Assembly: GCA_022360275.1 (NCBI GenBank)
Contig: JAKSDC010000005.1
Location: 1 to 11,764, forward strand
Source: Chlorobiales bacterium
Lineage (GTDB): Bacteria > Bacteroidota > Chlorobiia > Chlorobiales > Chlorobiaceae
Direction: 5' to 3'
Length of the DNA stretch: 11,764 nucleotides
Each line of letters starts with the position of its first letter. The first letter of the stretch is position 1. This document shows, piece by piece, positions 1 through 6,469 of the stretch. A program made the translations under genes and the position numbers. The notes under the pieces were generated by a model, which ran no database searches, was not told the DNA's origin, and saw only the letters and a program-made list of their open reading frames with translations.

Positions 1-1
1 T

Positions 2-238
2 GATCTGCTGGATACGGAGAACGAGTACTACCAGGCGCAGCGAGCTTATGTCAACGGTGAGTATGATCTGAGGGTGGCCGGCGCCCGGACGCTGGCGGCG
101 ATGGGTCGTCTGTTGCATGATATGGATGTGGTACGTTACGATCTGCCGACGCTCGAGGAACTGGATTACCATGGGTGGCCGGCGGTCAAAGAAGCTGATC
201 ACTGTTCTCTGGAGGCTCCGAAAGGATCGGTGGAGTAG
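2..238 (+). CDS. TolC-family outer-membrane protein, type I secretion style (C-terminal fragment)
   Basis: This is the last 78 codons of a gene that begins before the window; the open frame starts at base 2 and stops at TAG 236-238. The first residues read LLDTENEYYQAQRAYVNGEY, followed by DLRVAGARTLAAMGRL. This is the closing periplasmic helix of TolC-family channels, and the LLDTENE(Y/L)-x-AxRAxVN pattern is typical of the subgroup that exports type I secretion substrates such as large adhesins (established family knowledge). After the helix there is a tail of about 35 residues rich in Asp and Glu with one Cys, as such proteins often have. The role would be an outer-membrane exit duct. Its ABC transporter and adaptor are not in view, so a type I system to the left is inferred. 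It is clearly different from the second TolC-family gene at 6841-8274. Confidence 0.8.
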   Translation, partial: DLLDTENEYYQAQRAYVNGEYDLRVAGARTLAAMGRLLHDMDVVRYDLPTLEELDYHGWPAVKEADHCSLEAPKGSVE

Positions 239-296
239 GTAAGAGTCGGCACTTAAATAGCGATGAGGTTGTCTCGTTTATTTTTTTTGGTTCGAT

Positions 297-301
297 GGAA
301 G
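297..301 (+). promoter_or_regulatory. Shine-Dalgarno site of the MFS gene
   Basis: GGAAG lies seven bases before GTG 309 and thirteen before ATG 315. The spacing favours the GTG start. The match to the anti-Shine-Dalgarno sequence is only five bases, so this is moderate evidence. Confidence 0.45.
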
Positions 302-308
302 CAGTATC

Positions 309-1508
309 GTGCATATGCGGCTGATAAAAGCAGTGCTTCTCCTCTCAAGCGGGATGACCGTTATGGCCGGAGCGGTTATTTCTCCGGCGCTTCCCGAAAT
401 CAGCCGTCATTTTTCGGGTGAGGGCGGTCTTGTCCTTTCAAAACTCATATTAACCATGCCCGCGCTGACAATTGCGGTCTGCGCTCCTCTTGCAGGGCAT
501 ATTTCCGATCTGTTCGGACGCCGAAAACTGTTGCTGATTTCGCTGTTTTTATATGGAGTGTCGGGATTCAGCGGTTTTTTTCTCAATGATCTTTTGCTCC
601 TCCTTGCAAGCAGGGCGGTGCTCGGCATGGGTGTCGGCGGGATCATGAGCGCGGCAACGGCACTGGTCGGTGATTTGTTTTCAGGGGATGAGCGGGCTCG
701 GTTTATCGGTCTTCAGTCCGGGTTCATGTACATCGGCGGGGTAGTATTGGTTCTACTCGGAGGATTGCTTGCAGAAATGAGCTGGAAAGGGCCTTTTGTT
801 GCCTATCTTTCAGCTTTTGCTGTACTGGCAATGGCGGTAACCGGGCTCACTGAGCCAAAAGCCGGTAAAAAAGATGTTGAAGTTAAGATGCGGGATCAGG
901 GGAATTGGCAGGTTCCTTACCTTACGATGAGCCTGATCTATCTGCTGGTGTTTTTGCTGATGATCTTCTATTACATGGTGCTCGTTCAGGTGCCGTTTAT
1001 TCTGCAGGAGCGCTTTGGTGTCGGCAGTGCCATAACGGGGGTTGCCATTTCACTCTCTGCATTTGCCGGTGCGCTTTCTTCGCTCTCTTATTCATTGATA
1101 AAGCGCAGGTTTCGGTACAGGATTATCTATGTTCTCGGGTTTGGATTTGTTGCGGCCGGCTATATCCTGATCGGCAACTCCCTCAGTTTTTTTTATATGC
1201 TCGCAGGACTCGCACTTGCGGGATTCGGTAACGGCATGCTGATGCCAAACGGCAGTTTCTGGCTTATGGAGGTCGCTCCCGAGCATATAAGGGGGAAAGC
1301 GGTGGGAGGATTTACGGGGATGATATTTCTGGGGCAGTTTCTTTCTCCGCTCGCCATGGCGCCGGTTATTGCTCTTTTCAGCCTGAACGGGGCGTTTCTC
1401 GCTGCAGCGGCGGCCATGGGATCGATTGTTTTGCTGTTGCTGCTCGTACCTAAAACTTATGCGATTGTAATAGCAAAAAAGTCATGCCCCCGTGATCCGG
1501 TGCAATAG
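309..1508 (+). CDS. MFS transporter, probable drug/metabolite:H+ exporter
   Basis: A 399-residue protein with about twelve hydrophobic segments and no signal peptide, the usual size for a 12-helix major facilitator superfamily transporter in the inner membrane. Helix 1 contains the ISPALPEIS stretch (residues 24-32) typical of proton-driven exporters. The loop after helix 2 carries the MFS signature G63-HIS-D67-LF-G70-R71-R72 (motif A). Helix 4/5 is rich in glycine around residues 105-152 (GMGVGGIMSA, FMYIGGVVLVLLGG), as in antiporters. The GTG at 309 is preferred because GGAAG (297-301) lies seven bases upstream; the ATG at 315 would put it thirteen bases away. It sits 70 bases after the outer-membrane protein gene and could be co-transcribed with it. 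The substrate cannot be read from sequence; Bcr/CflA-like or sugar/drug efflux are both possible. Confidence 0.88.
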   Translation: MHMRLIKAVLLLSSGMTVMAGAVISPALPEISRHFSGEGGLVLSKLILTMPALTIAVCAPLAGHISDLFGRRKLLLISLFLYGVSGFSGFFLNDLLLLLASRAVLGMGVGGIMSAATALVGDLFSGDERARFIGLQSGFMYIGGVVLVLLGGLLAEMSWKGPFVAYLSAFAVLAMAVTGLTEPKAGKKDVEVKMRDQGNWQVPYLTMSLIYLLVFLLMIFYYMVLVQVPFILQERFGVGSAITGVAISLSAFAGALSSLSYSLIKRRFRYRIIYVLGFGFVAAGYILIGNSLSFFYMLAGLALAGFGNGMLMPNGSFWLMEVAPEHIRGKAVGGFTGMIFLGQFLSPLAMAPVIALFSLNGAFLAAAAAMGSIVLLLLLVPKTYAIVIAKKSCPRDPVQ

Positions 1509-1603
1509 CTGTCTCTGCTTCCGCATGTCATGCCGCTCGCGAGAGCCATTCTAAACGTTCCTGGATACCTGTGTTTTGTGAGCGGTATATGCAGAATTTT
1601 CGT

Positions 1604-1613
1604 GTTCGCGAAC
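1604..1613. repeat. 10-base perfect palindrome GTTCGCGAAC upstream of the nuclease gene
   Basis: In the 130-base gap between the MFS gene and the DUF2779 gene there is a perfect palindrome GTTCGCGAAC, ending 25 bases before the ATG at 1639. A second short hairpin, GCTC-GCGA-GAGC, lies at 1535-1545 or so. Neither is followed by a T-run, so they are not intrinsic terminators. The 10-base palindrome could be a regulator half-site pair, but one of this length can arise by chance. I see no coding sequence and no convincing -35/-10 pair in the gap. Confidence 0.3.
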
Positions 1614-1638
1614 TTGCCATGGAAAGAGTTAAAAAAAC

Positions 1639-3621
1639 ATGATCGACAGATATCTGACGAAATCGAGATTCATGCTTGCCATGGAGTGCCCGACAAAGCT
1701 TTACTATGTCGGAAAAAAGGAGTATGCCGATCAGTCAAGTGAAGACCCGTTTCTTGCGGCGCTCGCCGAGGGAGGGTTTCAAGTCGGCGCTTTGGCCCGT
1801 TGCTATTTTTCCGGCGGCCATATGATCGGACCGCTCGATGACCGGATGGCGCTCAACGAAACCGCAAGATTGCTCCAACAGGAACAGGTGGTGCTGTACG
1901 AGCCGGCGTTTCTTTACGAAAATCTTTTTGTGAGAGTCGATATTTTGGTCAAGGAGGGCGGGCGCCTGCGTCTCTACGAGGTCAAATCCAAATCGTGGAG
2001 CCCTGATAAAGAGGAGTCGTTTTTAGGGAAAAAGGGTCATCTTGCAGCAGCATGGAAACCCTATCTTTACGACGTTGCATTTCAAGCTTATGTTGTCGGC
2101 AAAGCAGTGCCGAAGTTCCGCGTCGAATCATTTCTCGTGCTTGCCGACAAGACTGCCAGATGTCCGACTGACGGGCTGAACCAGAAATTTCGCATTCGCC
2201 GGTTATCCGGCAGCAGAGCCGAAGTGATGACCGGCGAGCTGAGTTCCGATGATCTTTCAGTTCCGTTGCTGGTTTCCGTACCGGTTGATACCTACGTTTC
2301 TATGATCATAAGCGGGGAGGGGACGAAAGACTTTGAACCGGAAGGTTTCAAGGAAACCCTGCGATATTTGGCGGCATGTTATGCCGAAGACCGGAAAATA
2401 CCGCCTGAACCCGGAGGAAAATGCGCAAAATGCCAGTTCAGGTCTTCCGGGGAAGCTGAGCAACGGCAAAGCGGGTTCAAGGAGTGTTGGAGAGATGCTT
2501 TCGGGTGGCGGGATGAAGATTTCGGGGAATCCCTGGTGCTCGATCTCTGGGATTACAGAAAAAAAGACATGGCAATCTCGGCAGGAAAGTTGAAAATGAT
2601 CGATCTTGAAAAGCCGGATCTCGGAATGAAAAATAACGGTGATGACGGACGCCCCGGACTTTCCAGGACACGCCGCCAACTCCTGCAAATCGATAAGGCA
2701 AGGTTACATGACGAGAAGCCTTTTATTGATCGGGACAATCTCAGGAGGGAATTGAATGAGTTGCCTTTTCCGTTCCATTTCATTGATTTTGAGACGGCAA
2801 TGGCTCCCATTCCCTTTACAGCAGGACGTCATCCCTATGAGATGATCGCTTTTCAGTTCTCACACCATGTAGTGGAAGAAAACGGACGTGTCCGGCACGC
2901 GGGCCAGTTTCTGCTTGCCAATCCGGGAGCGTTCCCGAACTATGCATTTCTCCGCGCACTCATGGCTGAACTTGGTGAATGCCAAGGTACGGTTTTCCGC
3001 TACAGTCACTACGAAAACACTGTCCTGAATGTTCTGTACCGCCAGCTGATGGAAGACGAAAATCCTCCGGAGGACCGTGAAGAACTTTGCAGGTTCATAA
3101 AAACCATTTCACATTGTTCATCCGGTTCAGCGTATTTATGGAAAGGGCCGAGGGATATGGTTGATCTGCTCGAATTGGTAAAACGCTATTATTACCATCC
3201 GCAAACAAAGGGATCGAACTCCATCAAATATGTGCTTCCTGCAGTGCTCCAGAGTTCCAAGTATCTCCAGCGGAAATATTCGATGCCGATATACGGAGCG
3301 GAAGGCGGTATTCCCAGCAGGAACTTCAAGGGCAAAAGGTGGATTGAAAAGGAAAACGGCAATGTGATCGATCCCTATAGGCTTCTTCCCGAGATGTTTG
3401 CAGATATTTCTCCTGAAGAGATGCAGCATCTGATGAGCGGAGAGGATGAAAATGCAATTCGTCATGGTGGAGCAGCAATGACGGCATACGCAAGACTCCA
3501 ATATGAGGAGATGCAGGATTTCGAGAGAGACGCGATTATAAAAGCACTGCTCCAGTATTGTGAACTCGATACCCTCGCCATGGTGATGCTCTACGAAGCT
3601 TGGGGGGAGGAGGTTTTATGA
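1639..3621 (+). CDS. DUF2779 protein: RecB/Cas4-like nuclease fused to a DEDD exonuclease-like domain
   Basis: A 660-residue soluble protein with two nuclease-like halves. Residues 1-285 resemble the PD-(D/E)XK RecB/Cas4 fold: VRVD101ILV, then YE114-V-K116, then FQ149AY151. Cysteines C17, C262, C265 and C283 are placed like the one-plus-three cysteines that hold an Fe-S cluster in Cas4 and AddB. Residues 376-660 match the DUF2779 region (Pfam PF11074), an RNase H-like fold: FID383FE385T (exo I), YSHYE459 (possible exo II), D509 and Y640-CEL-D644 (Y-x3-D, exo III of DEDDy enzymes). The likely role is DNA or RNA processing or repair; no substrate is known to me for this family. ATG 1639 is supported by GGAAAGAG at 1621-1628. 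The stop overlaps the ald start (ATGA, 3618-3621), so the two are probably translated together. No cas genes or CRISPR array lie nearby. Confidence 0.88.
   Translation: MIDRYLTKSRFMLAMECPTKLYYVGKKEYADQSSEDPFLAALAEGGFQVGALARCYFSGGHMIGPLDDRMALNETARLLQQEQVVLYEPAFLYENLFVRVDILVKEGGRLRLYEVKSKSWSPDKEESFLGKKGHLAAAWKPYLYDVAFQAYVVGKAVPKFRVESFLVLADKTARCPTDGLNQKFRIRRLSGSRAEVMTGELSSDDLSVPLLVSVPVDTYVSMIISGEGTKDFEPEGFKETLRYLAACYAEDRKIPPEPGGKCAKCQFRSSGEAEQRQSGFKECWRDAFGWRDEDFGESLVLDLWDYRKKDMAISAGKLKMIDLEKPDLGMKNNGDDGRPGLSRTRRQLLQIDKARLHDEKPFIDRDNLRRELNELPFPFHFIDFETAMAPIPFTAGRHPYEMIAFQFSHHVVEENGRVRHAGQFLLANPGAFPNYAFLRALMAELGECQGTVFRYSHYENTVLNVLYRQLMEDENPPEDREELCRFIKTISHCSSGSAYLWKGPRDMVDLLELVKRYYYHPQTKGSNSIKYVLPAVLQSSKYLQRKYSMPIYGAEGGIPSRNFKGKRWIEKENGNVIDPYRLLPEMFADISPEEMQHLMSGEDENAIRHGGAAMTAYARLQYEEMQDFERDAIIKALLQYCELDTLAMVMLYEAWGEEVL
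3604..3613 (+). promoter_or_regulatory. Strong Shine-Dalgarno site for ald, inside the nuclease gene
   Basis: A purine run GGGAGGAGG lies four to five bases before ATG 3618, within the last codons of the DUF2779 gene. It is the strongest ribosome-binding site in the window. It decides the ald start in favour of 3618 over the in-frame TTG at 3600, which would add six glycine-rich residues encoded by the site itself. Confidence 0.8.
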
Positions 3622-4730
3622 TAATCGGTATACCGAAAGAGGTAAAAATCAGGGAAAACCGTGTTGCATGTACCCCAGCGGGCGCCCAGTACCTCTCTGA
3701 TGCAGGGCACAGGGTTTTCGTTCAAAGCGGCGCGGGAGAAGGAAGCGGGTTCAGTGACCAGGCGTTCACGAAAGCCGGCGCAGAGGTAGTGCCGGATCCC
3801 GGAGCGGTCTGGCAGGCCGATATGATTGTCAAGGTCAAAGAACCGGTGAAAACAGAGTATGAATATCTCCGCCGGGGTCAGGTATTGTTTACTTTTCTGC
3901 ATCTTGCCGCCGACCCGACACTGGCGATTCATCTGGTCGAGAAAGAGGTTAGTGCGATTGCTTATGAAACAGTGTCCGAAAACGGGCAATTACCTCTTCT
4001 TGCTCCCATGAGTGAAATAGCCGGCAGAATGAGCATTGTTGCAGGAGGGTTTTATCTTGCGAATCATTTTGGCGGGAAGGGCACCTTGTTGAGTGGCGTA
4101 CCGGGAGTAAAGCCGGGCAAGGTCACTATTCTGGGCGGCGGTACGGCAGGAATGAATGCGGCTGTCGTTGCAAAAGGGATTGGCGCCAGGGTAACCATAC
4201 TGGAGCTTGATCAGCAAAGAATGCGCTATCTCAGTGCTGTGCTGGGAGCCCAGGCACAAACGCTTTTTTCGACGCGGCGGCATATTACAGAGGAACTTGA
4301 AAATACCGATCTACTTGTCGGTTCGGTTCTTGTTCCCGGTGCAACAGCGCCCAAGTTACTGGACCGTGACATGGTGCGTTCAATGAAAAAAGGAACAGTT
4401 TTTGTCGATATCTCAATCGACCAGGGTGGATGTTCGGAAACATCGCGACCCACCTCTCACGAAGACCCTGTTTACATCGAGGAGGGTGTGCTGCATTATT
4501 GTGTGACGAATATGCCCGGAGCCTATGCCAGGACCTCAACGGAGGCGCTTACCGGCAATACCTTGCCATATATAAGGGCGATTGCAGATATGGGAGTCGA
4601 CAAGGCCATGAGACTAATGCCCGGCCTCCGGGCCGGATTGAATACCCACGAGGGTGTTGTGACCAATAAGGCGGTTGCAACATCGTTGAGTATGGAGTAT
4701 GCGCCGCCTCGTTCGGGAAAAAACATGTAG
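3618..4730 (+). CDS. ald: Alanine dehydrogenase
   Basis: A 370-residue protein, almost exactly the usual length of NAD-dependent L-alanine dehydrogenase (EC 1.4.1.1), which interconverts L-alanine and pyruvate plus ammonia in the cytosol. The start MIIGIPKEVKIRENRVACTP is the family signature, with R15 of the pyruvate site. K74 (VKVKEP) and H95 (FTFLHLA) correspond to the catalytic Lys and His, and D268 (SIDQGG) to the catalytic Asp. The nucleotide fold has G173-GGTA-G178, and D198 at the end of the second strand favours NAD over NADP. MSEIAGRM (131-138) and TSRPTSHEDP (278-287) are further family blocks. The start overlaps the upstream nuclease stop by four bases and has a strong ribosome site at 3604-3613. 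In a strict autotroph it could help ammonium assimilation or alanine use; that role is inferred. Confidence 0.96.
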   Translation: MIIGIPKEVKIRENRVACTPAGAQYLSDAGHRVFVQSGAGEGSGFSDQAFTKAGAEVVPDPGAVWQADMIVKVKEPVKTEYEYLRRGQVLFTFLHLAADPTLAIHLVEKEVSAIAYETVSENGQLPLLAPMSEIAGRMSIVAGGFYLANHFGGKGTLLSGVPGVKPGKVTILGGGTAGMNAAVVAKGIGARVTILELDQQRMRYLSAVLGAQAQTLFSTRRHITEELENTDLLVGSVLVPGATAPKLLDRDMVRSMKKGTVFVDISIDQGGCSETSRPTSHEDPVYIEEGVLHYCVTNMPGAYARTSTEALTGNTLPYIRAIADMGVDKAMRLMPGLRAGLNTHEGVVTNKAVATSLSMEYAPPRSGKNM

Positions 4731-4760
4731 CACGTTGTCTTTCTTGCCGTTCATCACGGG

Positions 4761-5033
4761 CTATCGATAGCGTTTCTTGAGCAAGGTGTTTATGCCCGAG
4801 ACGACCAATGTGACAAACAAGGCTGTCACGCCTGCCAAGAGAGTCAAAACCGAGCCGGTGATCGCGGACACCATTCCCGTAACAAAATACATGGCAGTAA
4901 CCATGCCCAGGCAAAAAAGGGATGACGCTACAAGAGCCGACAAACGGATCTTCTGGAAAAATGCCGGGATAATCGCTGCGGCAAGAGCAAAGGAAAGCAT
5001 GCCCCACCACGTCAAGTCCGAGAAAAACTCCAT
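4761..5033 (-). CDS. Small three-helix membrane protein, unknown function
   Basis: A 90-residue, strongly hydrophobic protein with about three membrane segments (roughly residues 10-26, 33-55 and 57-80). It ends in a basic tail, KKRYR, and has a short charged loop (FQKIRLS, 26-32) between the first two helices. I do not recognise the family. The plus strand is also open here (4777-5037), but that frame encodes a Lys/Thr/Pro-rich protein with no structure and looks like the shadow of this one. No clear Shine-Dalgarno precedes the ATG at 5033. It lies 61 bases downstream of the PPC gene on the same strand and is probably in its operon. Its stop is only 30 bases from the ald stop on the other strand, with no hairpin terminator visible between them. 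Confidence 0.65.
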   Translation of the reverse strand: MEFFSDLTWWGMLSFALAAAIIPAFFQKIRLSALVASSLFCLGMVTAMYFVTGMVSAITGSVLTLLAGVTALFVTLVVSGINTLLKKRYR

Positions 5034-5094
5034 GTAAATGTTAAGTCAAAAAGCAAAAGGCCAAAAATGGAAAAAATGAGTTACGGGTCACTAT

Positions 5095-5538
5095 TCACGG
5101 TACCAGCAACTTGAATCCGGTTTCCGGATCAGACTTCCGCATAGCGGTTGTGGCCGTGATTTCGAACAGAATGACCTCCATGACGCGCCATACTTTTACT
5201 CCGTTACGGATACAGCCGGTCACGGTGCTTTCTTCACGCCCGCATGCCATGTGAAGATGGAGTACGGGGTTGCCTTCCTCATCCGAGAAGATCGTGCCCG
5301 TACCGGTGACCTCGTGAGCTTCGTAAAGTTCATGCTGCATTGGCATAACCGGAAGGGCACGGCTTTGTTGTGGGCCGACAATGAGTTTGCTTCCTTTGTC
5401 GGCACCACCGAGTATAATAACTGCTGCCGCTGTGATGTTGCGGTCAACAGCAAATTTTTCGAGCGTTTCATGAACGATTTCTCCGTCCTCCAGCCGAACG
5501 ATAAAGGTTCTTCCCTGCTTTGCCTCGGAAAACAGCAT
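5095..5538 (-). CDS. PPC (DUF296) domain protein
   Basis: A 147-residue single-domain protein of the PPC/DUF296 family (Pfam PF03479), the fold also found in plant AT-hook proteins and in free-standing bacterial and archaeal proteins that form trimers. The N-terminal part has RTFIVRLEDGE (10-20) and a long helix up to AAAVIILGGAD (37-47). The hallmark metal site is visible as LH94-L-H96 followed by GC109IRNG: the family commonly has GGH here, and this protein has Cys at the third ligand position. VWRVMEVILFEI (116-127) is the closing strand. Such proteins are often annotated as DNA-binding, but bacterial members lack an AT-hook, and this one shows none, so function is open. No strong ribosome site precedes the ATG at 5538. 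It is divergent from the rhodanese gene and upstream of the small membrane protein gene. Confidence 0.87.
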   Translation of the reverse strand: MLFSEAKQGRTFIVRLEDGEIVHETLEKFAVDRNITAAAVIILGGADKGSKLIVGPQQSRALPVMPMQHELYEAHEVTGTGTIFSDEEGNPVLHLHMACGREESTVTGCIRNGVKVWRVMEVILFEITATTAMRKSDPETGFKLLVP

Positions 5539-5720
5539 GATGTACTATGCGATTTGCATTAACGGTTTCGGGTAAAGATAAAAGATTTTATGAAAAAATA
5601 GCGTTTGGCTTGATGGGGTCTGTAAAGTTTCAGAAACGTTTTGTTGTACCGTTTTGCTCAGTTCCATAAATTAAAAGGCTGAAAAATGTTCCGGGCATGC
5701 CGCCGGACTCTGAAAGAACC

Positions 5721-5732
5721 CACGTTAACGTG
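5721..5732. repeat. 12-base perfect palindrome CACGTTAACGTG, candidate operator
   Basis: CACGTTAACGTG is fully self-complementary and ends 50 bases before the preferred rhodanese start (5783). It has no T-run after it and no loop, so it is not a terminator; dyad symmetry of this size upstream of a gene suggests binding of a dimeric regulator. The identity of such a regulator is unknown, and I did not see a second copy elsewhere in the window. Confidence 0.4.
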
Positions 5733-5770
5733 ACACTCGCAAGCCGGAAACAAAATTTTTCGCCATGAAA

Positions 5771-5775
5771 GGGAG
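5771..5775 (+). promoter_or_regulatory. Shine-Dalgarno site that sets the rhodanese start
   Basis: GGGAG lies seven bases before ATG 5783. The alternative in-frame ATG at 5765 has only an A/T-rich stretch upstream and would place this site inside the coding region, so 5783 is preferred. Confidence 0.6.
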
Positions 5776-5782
5776 ACGGCAA

Positions 5783-6469
5783 ATGGGCAGAACGATGCTC
5801 ATAAGCGTAGCGATTACTGTGACAGCAGGTTTGCTTGGCCTGCTGTTCAATATGGTGAACCCGAACGGTATCGACATCGTCAATGCAGGTCGGAAAAATT
5901 GTGTCTACAGTACGATTATCGTTGAAGACGAAGCAATAAATGCCGGTGGAATGCAAGGTGACAGTGCTGTCGCATTGCAGGAAAATGATGCTTCAGGCGA
6001 GCAGACGGTCGAAGTTTTGGGGCAAGATACCGCAGTCGGCTCTGCAAAACCAGCACCGAAAGCGATTGCCGAAACTGAAAAGCTGTCTTCAAACGAGTTG
6101 ACAGAGGACAAGGGCGCTTCGACTGAAATCGAGCTGATTACGTTGTTTCAGGCAAAAGAATATTTCGATAAAGGGGAAGGTTTTTTTGTGGATGCACGAT
6201 CGGAGTATAAGTATTATGAACTGCATATACCGGGTGCATTGTCATTGTCGGCGAGCAGATTTGATTCGCAATATGAGGAGTTTAAAGATGCTGTTGCCAA
6301 AGATGCATTGCTTATCATTTATTGTCACAGCATTACATGTCCTTACAGCGACATTGTCGCCAGCAAACTGAGAGGGTTTGGATATACGAATATCAAAATC
6401 TTTGCTGACGGCTGGATCGAGTGGCTGCGAGCACGATATCCCGTTCAAGGTTTTAAAGTTTACTCATGA
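5783..6469 (+). CDS. Membrane-anchored rhodanese-like protein
   Basis: A 228-residue protein in three parts. Residues 3-25 form one hydrophobic segment (an uncleaved anchor or signal). Residues 32-115 are a linker rich in Ala, Glu, Ser and Gly, probably disordered. Residues 116-224 form a single rhodanese domain: FFVD137AR139 with the typical HIPGALSL (148-155), the active-site loop YC181HSITC186PYS, GFGYTNIKIF (198-207) and DGWIEW (209-214). C181 is the expected persulfide-carrying cysteine; C186 is a second cysteine five residues on. Rhodaneses move sulfane sulfur between donors and thiols. The anchor suggests the domain is in the periplasm. The gene stop overlaps the MauE/DoxX start (ATGA, 6466-6469), so the two products probably work together. 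The other possible start, ATG 5765, would add six basic residues (MKGRRQ). Confidence 0.85.
   Translation: MGRTMLISVAITVTAGLLGLLFNMVNPNGIDIVNAGRKNCVYSTIIVEDEAINAGGMQGDSAVALQENDASGEQTVEVLGQDTAVGSAKPAPKAIAETEKLSSNELTEDKGASTEIELITLFQAKEYFDKGEGFFVDARSEYKYYELHIPGALSLSASRFDSQYEEFKDAVAKDALLIIYCHSITCPYSDIVASKLRGFGYTNIKIFADGWIEWLRARYPVQGFKVYS

Larger units (their letters stand above)
5539..5782. other. Divergent intergenic region, likely promoter-bearing
   Basis: These 244 bases separate two divergent genes, so promoters for both must lie here or nearby. It is A/T-rich on the PPC side (5575-5600), holds the inverted repeat GTTT-CAG-AAAC at 5627-5637, GGCATGCC at 5694-5701 and the perfect palindrome at 5721-5732. 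A poor -35/-10 pair for the rhodanese gene (TTGTTG at 5641, CATAAA at 5665) can be drawn, but the matches are weak. I see no credible small gene here. Confidence 0.45.

Noticed and set aside
261..288. Possible terminator before the MFS gene (weak stem at 264-276 followed by TTTATTTTTTTT)
   Set aside because: The stem is only three Watson-Crick pairs plus one wobble; the T-run alone is not enough.
1530..1742. Open frame of 70 codons between the MFS and nuclease genes
   Set aside because: It overlaps the well-supported nuclease start in another frame, has no ribosome site and no recognisable features.
3600..3617. Upstream TTG start for ald
   Set aside because: It would encode MGGGGF from the ribosome-binding site itself; ATG 3618 gives the family's standard N-terminus.
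1639..3621. The Cas4-like motifs taken as a sign of a CRISPR adaptation module
   Set aside because: No repeats with spacers and no cas1, cas2 or effector genes are in the window, and the C-terminal half identifies a DUF2779 protein.
4777..5037. Plus-strand frame of 86 codons opposite the small membrane protein
   Set aside because: The product is a Lys/Thr-rich sequence with no domain; the minus strand gives a coherent three-helix protein, so this is its shadow.
5048..5076. Four A-tracts between the PPC and membrane-protein genes, considered as bent DNA
   Set aside because: They start 7-8 bases apart, not about 10.5, so they are out of helical phase; more likely plain A-rich spacer.
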